This document shows positions 9,147 to 15,495 of a stretch of DNA of 32,408 bases, one piece after another. The translations under genes were made by a program, and so were the position numbers. The notes under the pieces are model-generated. The model worked only from the letters and a program-made list of their open reading frames with translations. It did not search any database and was not told the DNA's origin. This stretch comes from JAHFOW01 sp964370795 (GTDB taxonomy: Bacteria > Planctomycetota > Brocadiia > Brocadiales > Brocadiaceae). Positions within the stretch are counted from its first letter, which is position 1. Each line of letters begins with the position of its first letter. The DNA is taken from assembly GCA_964370795.1 (NCBI GenBank), contig CAYJME010000010.1, positions 1 to 32,408 of the forward strand. The letters are read 5' to 3'.

Positions 9147-10016
9147 TTATTTGAACCGGTATTTTCCTGCCAATCCCTGTGGCCTTACATGTACTATTGT
9201 AATAATAAGCAGGCCATATATCAAAAGCCTTATATTTGCAGCAATGGTATCTGGAATATTTACAAACCTTAAAATTTCCGGTATTGCTATAAGGGTGAGC
9301 GCTCCTATAATAGGTCCTCTGAAATTCCCAGTGCCACCGACGATGATCATGCTTATCATTAATATAGATTCATCCAGAGTGAAGGACGTGGGGTCTATAT
9401 AGCTCACATACGTGGCATACAGGCTGCCCGCAAGGGCCACCATTGCACAGGCTATAAAGAATGCCTGAACCTTAAAGAGTCTGGTATTTTTCCCAATCCC
9501 GCGGGCTGCAAGCTCATCATCTCTCATTGCGTTTAACACCCTTCCCCACGGGGAACGCAACAATGTAAACACAACTATTCCACATATAGATGTAAGGGCA
9601 GTGGAGAGGATGAACATTTCGAACAGGGAGTTAATTTTGTAGCCCAATATGCCGGGCCGTGGTATGCCCGTTATTCCAAACGGGCCGTTTGTAAGGTCTA
9701 TCCAGTTATAAAGGAGGCTGTAGATTGCCACCTGTACGGCGAGAGAAAGGATAACAAAGTAATCCTTCCTGAAACGCCAGGCGGGAAGTGAAACCAAAAA
9801 ACTCAGGCAGCCCGTTATAAAGAGCGAAGAAATTACCGCAGGGATAAAACCCCAGCCAAGACGAGCCATCAGCAGTGAGGTAGTATACGCGCCAATGCCA
9901 TAATAAGCGGCATGCGCCAGTTGGAAGAGTCCGCTGTAACCAATTAGGAGGTTTAATGACAGGGTGATGATAATATAGATATCAAGATAAATAAGAAGGT
10001 GGAGAATATAGTTCAT
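9147..10016 (-). CDS. livM: LivM-type ABC transporter permease
   Basis: The 289-residue, strongly hydrophobic protein has about eight predicted membrane spans. It carries the LivM hallmark segments: LSLNLLIGYSGLFQLAHAAYYGIGAY near the N-terminus (a longer match broken by substitutions), GPFGITGIPRP, a cytoplasmic loop SPWGRVLNAMRDDELAARGIG, and IVGGTGNFRGPIIGA near the C-terminus. These are the conserved coupling and pore segments of the branched-chain amino acid/urea permease family. E. coli LivM is longer at its N-terminus, but many family members have this short form. The start overlaps the livH stop by four bases (ATGA). It should form the inner-membrane channel with LivH. Confidence 0.9.
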   Translation of the reverse strand: MNYILHLLIYLDIYIIITLSLNLLIGYSGLFQLAHAAYYGIGAYTTSLLMARLGWGFIPAVISSLFITGCLSFLVSLPAWRFRKDYFVILSLAVQVAIYSLLYNWIDLTNGPFGITGIPRPGILGYKINSLFEMFILSTALTSICGIVVFTLLRSPWGRVLNAMRDDELAARGIGKNTRLFKVQAFFIACAMVALAGSLYATYVSYIDPTSFTLDESILMISMIIVGGTGNFRGPIIGALTLIAIPEILRFVNIPDTIAANIRLLIYGLLIITIVHVRPQGLAGKYRFK

Positions 10017-10879
10017 AACGATTCAATCCTTCCCTTGCTCCCCAAAATACCCTGAGGCCTGAAGAAAAGAAAAAGGACGAGAAAAAGGAAGGTCAAGGCG
10101 TCTTCCCACCGTGCCGATGTATACCAAACCACCTGTGAACGGACTATCCCCAGTAAAACTCCACAGATAACAGGGCCAACAAATGATCCCTTGCCGCCGA
10201 TAATGGTCGCAACGATTGCGATTAATACGGCATTCAGGCCACCTTGGGGATCAAAGCCAACGTCTAAGGCGGTAAGGCTTGCCGCTGTGGCCGTAAAAAA
10301 TCCGCTCAGTCCAAATGTCAATAACCTGAGTCTGACTATGTCATGTCCAAGAAGCGAGAGTTGGATGGGGTTATCCGAGAGGGCAATGAGCATTAATCCG
10401 CTGTCCGATTTTTTTAGCCATAGCAAAAATAATAGTATGAACCAGAGACCCGTCACGCCGCCTATTATCTGTGATTTTGTGAGAATTACTCCCAAAAAGT
10501 TACCGGTAGTGTCAACTCCTGCCCGTAAGACCTTTGTTTCATTTCCCCAGATAAGGACAATAATCTGCACGATAATGATATAGATGCCAAGGGAGGAGAT
10601 TAATTGTATGAGAGGAGAGGCCTCTTTCTTATAAAGCGGCCAATGGTTTATCTTTTCAAAGGACATTGATAAAAAGACGGCTATAATAAAAGTAAGAAAA
10701 ACAGAGAAAGGAATTCCCATTCCCATTTTTATGAAGGAAAAAAGAAGAAAGGGAGAAAGGGCATAAACAGCGCCCTGGGCAATGTAAATTATCCCTGTTG
10801 AATTATAGACAAGGGAAAAGCCTATTGCCAGTAGCGATATAAGTAAACCTTGAATAGTTCCATTTATTAATATTTGCAT
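10013..10879 (-). CDS. livH: LivH-type ABC transporter permease
   Basis: About 288 residues with eight or so membrane spans. The N-terminus (ILINGTIQGLLISLLAIG) and the segment GFSLVYNSTGIIYIAQGAVYALS follow the LivH pattern, as does IGGKGSFVGPVICGVLLGI near the C-terminus. An upstream TTG at 10885 is also open, but the ATG at 10879 gives the normal family N-terminus, so I chose it. No strong ribosome site precedes either. It is the first gene of the minus-strand operon, and the promoter should lie in the AT-rich DNA just to the right. It pairs with LivM to form the translocation pore. The substrate is not determined. Confidence 0.9.
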   Translation of the reverse strand: MQILINGTIQGLLISLLAIGFSLVYNSTGIIYIAQGAVYALSPFLLFSFIKMGMGIPFSVFLTFIIAVFLSMSFEKINHWPLYKKEASPLIQLISSLGIYIIIVQIIVLIWGNETKVLRAGVDTTGNFLGVILTKSQIIGGVTGLWFILLFLLWLKKSDSGLMLIALSDNPIQLSLLGHDIVRLRLLTFGLSGFFTATAASLTALDVGFDPQGGLNAVLIAIVATIIGGKGSFVGPVICGVLLGIVRSQVVWYTSARWEDALTFLFLVLFLFFRPQGILGSKGRIESL

Positions 10880-11281
10880 AGGCAATAAAGGTGATCAACA
10901 AATACGCCAACTCAATATTACGTGTTATTTTAAAGGAGTAGTATAAATTAACATTATCCATAATCTCAATAGAATATCTATGAGAAAAGTTATTTGCTTA
11001 AAAAAGTTTATATCATATATTATTTGCCCTCGCTTACTGTAAAATCTCTTACCCTACTTCGTCAACACCTTGTTTCCCATACGTTCACGCCCTGCCACCT
11101 TTGTAAACATATGGAATAGCGTGCTGAGTGGAGCAGTAGCCATGCGTAAGCTTAACGAAACATAGCAAAAAAAACTCTGTTTGTTATCAAAAAAGTACAA
11201 GGCAGTACAAAAATAGACCTAGAGAATTATATATTTCCAAAATGATCATTTAAGCATCTGGTTATGAATCGTGTAGAAAAA
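10880..11281. other. AT-rich intergenic region upstream of the liv-type operon, with a possible gene remnant
   Basis: No confident gene lies here. The segment next to 10880 must hold the promoter of the minus-strand operon, but I cannot pick convincing -35/-10 boxes. On the minus strand, 11053-11142 reads as a 29-codon frame starting MATAPLSTLF and ending GNKVLTK-stop. Its composition is protein-like, and it may be the tail of a decayed gene. I found no copy of the tRNA 3' end here, so the left attachment site of the integrated element is not visible. Confidence 0.4.
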
Positions 11282-11436
11282 AACACAACATTCTTTGATA
11301 TTCTGATTTGTAGAAGATGAAAGAATGTTGTGTTATGGGAAAGCACTAACGGTTAGCCGAAGAAATAAACGTTAAACCTTCTCTCTGAACGAAACGTTTT
11401 TTGTGGAGTAAAGAGAGAAGGGAATGAATTGGGCTA
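11282..11436 (+). ncRNA. Two-hairpin repeat element, copy 1 (putative structured RNA)
   Basis: Hairpin 1 spans 11284-11332: a 13-bp stem (CACAACATTCTTT paired with AAAGAATGTTGTG) topped by a second short stem. A linker containing AGCCGAAGAAATAAACGT follows, then hairpin 2 at 11377-11421 (CCTTCTCTCT paired with AGAGAGAAGG), then the conserved tail GGGAATGAATTGGGC. The same layout recurs at 12442-12596, with an A-T pair here replaced by G-C there in hairpin 1. Paired change suggests selection on structure. Strand is chosen because copy 2 leads into a plus-strand gene; hairpins alone do not fix the strand. No plus-strand gene follows this copy. Family unknown. Confidence 0.5.
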
Positions 11437-11501
11437 AATGGGATAATGCAGCTTTTATGTTTTACACGGATAACTGATTAAAGGTAAGTAATAGCACAAA
11501 T

Positions 11502-11699
11502 CTATTGTTTCTTCATTTCTTTTACTTCCCTGGTAATATCATCAATTGTAACATCTTTAAATAATTCCTTGCGTTCTTTTGTGTAGTCTCCCTCTCCCTC
11601 TTCATAAAGAAGCATAAACTTTGTAGCCCCTGCGTAACCAAGTTCCTTTACCAGTGCCTTCCATCCTATGGTTTTTATTTCGGCAAATGTAGTTCCCAT
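11502..11699 (-). CDS. Small antitoxin-like protein following a PIN-domain gene
   Basis: The 65-residue charged protein begins MGTTFAEIKTIGWKALVKEL and is rich in Lys and Glu towards its C-terminus. It starts one base after the PIN gene's stop. A near-perfect GGAGGT ribosome site (about 11708-11713) is nine bases upstream, inside the end of the PIN gene, so it should be well translated. Proteins of this size paired with a PIN RNase are usually antitoxins. The gene order here, with the PIN gene first, is the less common arrangement. I recognise no DNA-binding fold. The antitoxin role is inference from pairing and size. Confidence 0.6.
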   Translation of the reverse strand: MGTTFAEIKTIGWKALVKELGYAGATKFMLLYEEGEGDYTKERKELFKDVTIDDITREVKEMKKQ

Positions 11700-11700
11700 G

Positions 11701-12144
11701 TTATTTCACCTCCAATCCAATAAATTCTGCTAAGTTTACGATATTAATTTTTATATGATTTTTATGTTTTTTATAACAATTGACTATATCATCATCGCAG
11801 GTAATAAAATAGTCTGCATGAGACCTTTCCGCAAGTGAGATATGCAATGCATCAATATCTGAAAATCTAAATTCCTTTAAAATTTTTACCCTTTCACGAT
11901 CAGAATTATTTATTTCAATAAATTCCTTAGCAAGTTCAAAATAGGTAGCAATGCGTGACCTTTTTAAACTATCAGGATTTTTGTTGTTTTCATACATCAA
12001 TGCATCAGAAGCTATAAGAATATAAACGCCTGTTTCAATCTTCTCTAAAATATAGGTAAAAATGCTTGTTTCTAATGAGACTCTATTATGTCCTTGATAG
12101 TCAAATGGTCTGTTGTAAACACATAAATCAAGATATAATTTCAT
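11701..12144 (-). CDS. PIN-domain protein, probable toxin ribonuclease
   Basis: The 147-residue product begins KLYLDLCVYNRPFD, the opening strand of one PIN-domain subgroup, with the first catalytic acid at D6. Further acids lie at ETSIF, in FSDIDALHISLA and in the ITCDDDIV strand, matching the order of the PIN metal-binding site. PIN toxins cut tRNA, rRNA or mRNA using a divalent metal. The gene is directly followed by the 65-residue partner, forming a toxin-antitoxin-like operon. The pair and the nearby MITE sit between the two copies of the hairpin repeat and are read opposite to the replication module to the right. It probably belongs to the accessory region. Confidence 0.78.
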   Translation of the reverse strand: MKLYLDLCVYNRPFDYQGHNRVSLETSIFTYILEKIETGVYILIASDALMYENNKNPDSLKRSRIATYFELAKEFIEINNSDRERVKILKEFRFSDIDALHISLAERSHADYFITCDDDIVNCYKKHKNHIKINIVNLAEFIGLEVK

Positions 12145-12240
12145 ATTCTTGTATGTTAAGCATTATAAAAATAAATAATTGACTGCTCTACGAGATTATG
12201 CTAACTAGAATAATAAAATTTGTCAATAATTATATAAGGG

Positions 12241-12408
12241 CAGCGTTGTCCGGCTAGAAATTTGCTATCTTAATTTTATTGTTATCACGATGTCATTTCT
12301 GAATGTTTTTAGTGGGAATCTAGAAAGAACAAGGCTCACTGAATACCCGATAAAAGCATTCGGGTATGACAAAAACCGTACACGCAAATTTCTAACCGGA
12401 CAACGCTG
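12241..12408. mobile_element. 168-bp MITE-like element with 25-bp terminal inverted repeats
   Basis: The ends 12241-12265 (starting CAGCGTTGTCCGG) and 12384-12408 are inverted copies matching at 24 of 25 positions. The interior is non-coding and holds a small hairpin (ATACCCGA at 12343-12350 with TCGGGTAT at 12360-12367). There is no transposase gene inside. I see no clear target-site duplication. The size, terminal repeats and lack of coding fit a MITE mobilised by a full-length insertion sequence elsewhere in the genome; the family is not identified. Confidence 0.7.
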
Positions 12409-12441
12409 AAAAATAATGAGATTTTACCGATATCATAAAGA

Positions 12442-12596
12442 ATCACAGCATTCTTTGATCTTCTGTTTTGTAGAAGATGAAAGAATGCTGTGCCAGAAAA
12501 GGCAATAAAGTTGGCCGAAGCAATAAGCGTAAAACCTTCGCTCTTAGCGGAACGTCTTTTGTGGAGCTAAGAGGGAAGGGAATGAATTGGGCGAAA
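12442..12596 (+). ncRNA. Two-hairpin repeat element, copy 2 (putative structured RNA leader)
   Basis: Hairpin 1 spans 12444-12492: 13 bp CACAGCATTCTTT with AAAGAATGCTGTG, continued inward by ATCTTCT with AGAAGAT around a 7-base loop. Linker GGCCGAAGCAATAAGCGT is followed by hairpin 2 at 12535-12579 (CCTTCGCTCTTAGC with GCTAAGAGGGAAGG, one G-G mismatch), then GGGAATGAATTGGGC. It lies 1160 bp from copy 1 and ends about 35 bases before the start of the plus-strand 361-residue gene, so it could be that gene's 5' leader or a separate small RNA. No known riboswitch or ribozyme family is recognised. Confidence 0.52.
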
Positions 12597-12632
12597 GAGG
12601 GATTTTAATAACTTGCATGGGGGGATATGCAC

Positions 12633-13718
12633 ATGGAAGAGAACAGGAGCTGGAAAGAAAAAATAGACCCTGCCTTTGATGAACTGATTAAGGTCTACCT
12701 GGATTTTATTAAAAATACCTGTATTTGTACGGGTGATAAAAGGAAACGATATTTAACGTATGATGATGAATCACTGAAAGTATTGGCAAGCAAAAGATAC
12801 CCGCCTCTCTCAAAAGAATTCAAAACAAGCCCAAGAAATCTTAAAAAAGTAACGAATGATACGATTGCCATAGGCGCAAGTCATGATTTTGTGCTTATAT
12901 TTGACTATTTCAAGAATTTAGAAAAATTATTAAATGAAAATAATAAGAAATACCCAAAAAGAGAAAATCAAAACAAATATTTAGATGCAATAAAATCTAC
13001 CATAATGAAAATGATTCAGGGATTGTACTGGGAAGATAGCAGGAATTATTACAGAAAACGGCTTGAGATTTATTTTTCACCAGAAAAAGCAAAGGTATTT
13101 GTCGAAGGAAAGACACAAAAGGAATTAATAAGGGATTATTTTGGGATAGGAACGGACATATTGTGTTTGATGTTTCAAACAGGATTTAGGGGTTATTGGG
13201 ACCCCCTCCGTGAAGATAGCAAGGATAAAAAGATAAACAAGGCAAATCTCATCCATATAGGCATGCAACTCTTGTATAATACCCTCTCAATAATGACTTA
13301 CAAAAAGACGCTTGATGAATTAATTGAAGAAGCCAGAGACAATGATGAATCATTATACAAGGCGATACATCTTGACAAAACCCTCTTTGAGGTAGATTGG
13401 GTGCGTAAGCGCATAAGAAAGGCGTTTTATTCAGGGGACTCTACATTTTTCAAACAATTGGGATACGCAATAAAAAAACCTCCCATACCCGCAAAACTGA
13501 TGTATGGAGAAGCAATTGTCATATTAGCCTCATTGTGGTTTCTTGGACTCTACCGACTAGACAATAGCGAACTCATGGAGCTATTAAAGACAAGTGGTGT
13601 CATGATACAGGAAGACCCGGAAACATTCAGGAAATTTATTGACCGTCTCAAGAACGATAACGTAATTGAAGATTTTAACAAGACATTTGATGATGTGCAA
13701 AAAACGGACATGAAATAA
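12633..13718 (+). CDS. Hypothetical protein, first gene of the integrated-element module
   Basis: The product has 361 residues if started at ATG 12633, which has GGGGGG at 12619-12624 as ribosome site with eight bases spacing; ATG 12627 is too close to it. The protein is hydrophilic, Lys/Glu-rich and probably mostly helical, with one hydrophobic stretch (AIVILASLWFLGLY) in its last quarter. I recognise no domain or catalytic motif. It follows repeat copy 2 directly and is closed by a strong intrinsic terminator, so it forms its own transcription unit. The next genes (Rep, primase, integrase) are read the same way and suggest it is element-encoded. A role in replication control, or a cargo function, are both open. 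Confidence 0.72.
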   Translation: MEENRSWKEKIDPAFDELIKVYLDFIKNTCICTGDKRKRYLTYDDESLKVLASKRYPPLSKEFKTSPRNLKKVTNDTIAIGASHDFVLIFDYFKNLEKLLNENNKKYPKRENQNKYLDAIKSTIMKMIQGLYWEDSRNYYRKRLEIYFSPEKAKVFVEGKTQKELIRDYFGIGTDILCLMFQTGFRGYWDPLREDSKDKKINKANLIHIGMQLLYNTLSIMTYKKTLDELIEEARDNDESLYKAIHLDKTLFEVDWVRKRIRKAFYSGDSTFFKQLGYAIKKPPIPAKLMYGEAIVILASLWFLGLYRLDNSELMELLKTSGVMIQEDPETFRKFIDRLKNDNVIEDFNKTFDDVQKTDMK

Positions 13719-13760
13719 TTTTTTCATGTCCTGGATATAGTTAACGAGATTCAATACCAT

Positions 13761-13794
13761 AGGCCGCAGTGTGAAAGCACTGTGGCCTTTTTTA
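13761..13794 (+). terminator. Intrinsic terminator after the hypothetical gene
   Basis: AGGCCGCAGTG (13761-13771) pairs with CACTGTGGCCT (13778-13788), an 11-bp stem with one G-T pair around a 6-base loop, followed at once by a run of T. It closes the transcript of the gene ending at 13718. Confidence 0.88.
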
Positions 13795-13811
13795 TTTTAT
13801 GGACATAAATT

Positions 13812-14102
13812 GCCGTGCTTCGTTGCGCGTAAGCGAATGCGGAAGCGCATCGAAGCACGGCCGGGAATGAAACAAGAGATCGTCACAAACATAATATGAC
13901 ACGTAAGGTTTTTCGCCCTTGTTCCGCTAAAACCTTGCGCCATTCATTAGGTGCGCTGCCCGAAGGAAGAGCAAGCGCACACGTACATAAATATGTGGGC
14001 GCAAGTAAGCTTGCAATTGGCCTGGACGGACAAGGGCGAAAAACCTTTGGGCATAACAGGGCCAATGGTTGCCGTGATAGAGAGAACGGCAAACCATTGG
14101 CC
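13812..14102. repeat. Cluster of long inverted repeats upstream of rep, candidate replication origin
   Basis: Three nested structures lie between the terminator and the rep start. GCCGTGCTTCG (13812-13822) pairs with CGAAGCACGGC (13851-13861). AAGGTTTTTCGCCCTTGT (13905-13922) is a perfect 18-bp inverted copy of 14030-14047, enclosing 107 bp with further small palindromes. GGCCAATGGTT (14060-14070) pairs with AACCATTGGCC (14092-14102), extended by CCGT and ACGG in the loop. Rep_trans initiators nick a cruciform at the double-strand origin, and single-strand origins are also hairpin clusters, so an origin is a natural reading. No nick site was identified. The frame that is open through this region from 13896 is not a real extension of rep. 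Confidence 0.55.
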
Positions 14103-14129
14103 ACATTACTATTTTTGGAGGATTTAAAG

Positions 14130-15221
14130 ATGGAGTTTAAAGAGGTATTTAAGGGAATTGATGGTTTGTATGTGTCTTTTAAAGGTACGCTGAAAGAAGG
14201 ATTAAAAGAGCAACTGGAAGAAAAAAAGAAGCTGGCCCAATCAGAAGATGAAAGGGAGCAAGCCTTGGCAGTAATGACGATTGATGACCACTGCTTTGAA
14301 GTAATGGACAGGGGCACTAAATGGTATTCTTTTATCCTGGTAGATAACTGGTATCACGTGCAAATATCGGGAAGTAAGAGACAAAAACTTCCCCAAGTGT
14401 ATGTCCAGGTATCCAGCGAACTCCTTACCTGTTATGGTCTGGATGAATCCATGAACGCATTGAGAAAAATTATAAACGTACTCCTGGAAACAATAGAAGA
14501 AGAAACTATAAGCAGAACCGATATTTTTGCGGACTTTGTTACCGACAGGGAATTTGAGTCCATTGAAAAGGTGTCCTGGATAACCCGGGCACAAAAGACC
14601 CATAAATATTGGAATGGCGATATATTCACCGGCTGGACAATAGGCCAGGGTGGAGATATTTTAGCAAGACTCTATGACAAAACTGTTGAGATTGAAAAGA
14701 GTCGTAAGGATTATCTCAGAGAGATATGGGAAAAGAACGGCTGGGACACATTCCACAGGGTATGGAGACTTGAATTTCAATTAAGAAGGGAACTCCTGGG
14801 ACAGATGAAAATAAGCACATATTTAAACCTCACGGAAAATATCAACGATATGTGGAAATATTGTACCCATGATTGGCTGAGACTCGCAGTAAAGGACAAT
14901 ACCATAAATAGGACACGATGGATGACAAATCCACTATGGGAAAAGATTCAGGATATAAGATTTAATGACGGTAAATTCACGGGTATTTTGAGACAGGTAA
15001 ATAAATCAAGGATGCCCAGCGATAAGGCATTATTCCAAAATGGCATTGGCTATATCACGGCATATGCAGCACGTGAGGGATTTGAAAACATTGACAAAGG
15101 AACACTCTGCGAATATTTAAACAGGGCAAGGGACTATCTCAGAGAACAAACAAGCGGCAGGGACGAGGAGTATTTAAAGACAAAGATAAACAATAAAAGG
15201 AAGAAATACAACAAGGTATGA
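14130..15221 (+). CDS. Replication initiation protein, Rep_trans family
   Basis: The 363-residue product resembles the Rep_trans (RepC/D-like) initiators of rolling-circle plasmids and of integrative elements. Visible features are an N-terminal KGIDGLYVSFKG strand, an acidic centre with SRTDIFADFVTD, and ARLYDKTVEIE (Y182), where I would place the nicking tyrosine by analogy. FHRVWRLEFQLRRELLGQ follows, giving the expected R-x-E-x-Q pattern. I chose ATG 14130 because GGAGG at 14117-14121 is eight bases upstream; the longer open frame from 13896 reads through a hairpin cluster and has an improbable composition. These proteins nick one strand at an origin hairpin and remain covalently attached. 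The next gene starts about ten bases after the stop. It is probably the replication starter of the element. Confidence 0.83.
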   Translation: MEFKEVFKGIDGLYVSFKGTLKEGLKEQLEEKKKLAQSEDEREQALAVMTIDDHCFEVMDRGTKWYSFILVDNWYHVQISGSKRQKLPQVYVQVSSELLTCYGLDESMNALRKIINVLLETIEEETISRTDIFADFVTDREFESIEKVSWITRAQKTHKYWNGDIFTGWTIGQGGDILARLYDKTVEIEKSRKDYLREIWEKNGWDTFHRVWRLEFQLRRELLGQMKISTYLNLTENINDMWKYCTHDWLRLAVKDNTINRTRWMTNPLWEKIQDIRFNDGKFTGILRQVNKSRMPSDKALFQNGIGYITAYAAREGFENIDKGTLCEYLNRARDYLREQTSGRDEEYLKTKINNKRKKYNKV

Positions 15222-15231
15222 GGTGAAACAG

Positions 15232-15495
15232 ATGAAGATAGTAACCATACAAGAAGTGTCAGAATTCCTGAAGGTCAAAAAATCAACCCTCTACTCATGG
15301 GTAAATCAGAAATTAATACCCTCATTCAAACTAAACGGCCTCTGGCGTTTTGATATGGAAAAGATAGAGGAGTGGGTAAAGGCGTCAACAAATTTAAAGG
15401 CCGTACCCCAAAGGATCATAAAAAAGACCCAAAAAAATCAGGATATAGAAAGCATCATCAAACGCACAATCGAGGAAGTCCATGGAAACGAATAA
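15232..15495 (+). CDS. Excisionase / MerR-like helix-turn-helix protein
   Basis: The small product (87 residues from ATG 15232, with AGGTG just upstream; a GTG at 15223 is an alternative) opens with IVTIQEVSEFLKVKKSTLYSW and continues with IPSFKLNGLWRF. This is the winged helix-turn-helix HTH_17 pattern of excisionases and element regulators. The last 35 residues are charged. It overlaps the next gene by 14 bases and follows rep closely, so they are co-transcribed. It probably binds attachment or origin DNA to steer excision or replication. Confidence 0.83.
   Translation: MKIVTIQEVSEFLKVKKSTLYSWVNQKLIPSFKLNGLWRFDMEKIEEWVKASTNLKAVPQRIIKKTQKNQDIESIIKRTIEEVHGNE

Noticed and set aside
6421..10879. 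BMP-type nucleoside importer, suggested by the fused ATPase and nearby deaminase
   Set aside because: The binding protein is of the Leu/Ile/Val Peripla_BP_6 type and the permeases match LivH/LivM, so a nucleoside substrate is not supported directly.
11282..13718. Retron (structured RNA plus reverse transcriptase)
   Set aside because: No reverse transcriptase motif (such as YADD) is present in the adjacent proteins.
13896..14129. 78-residue N-terminal extension of Rep
   Set aside because: It translates a hairpin cluster, and a clear GGAGG site sets the start at 14130.
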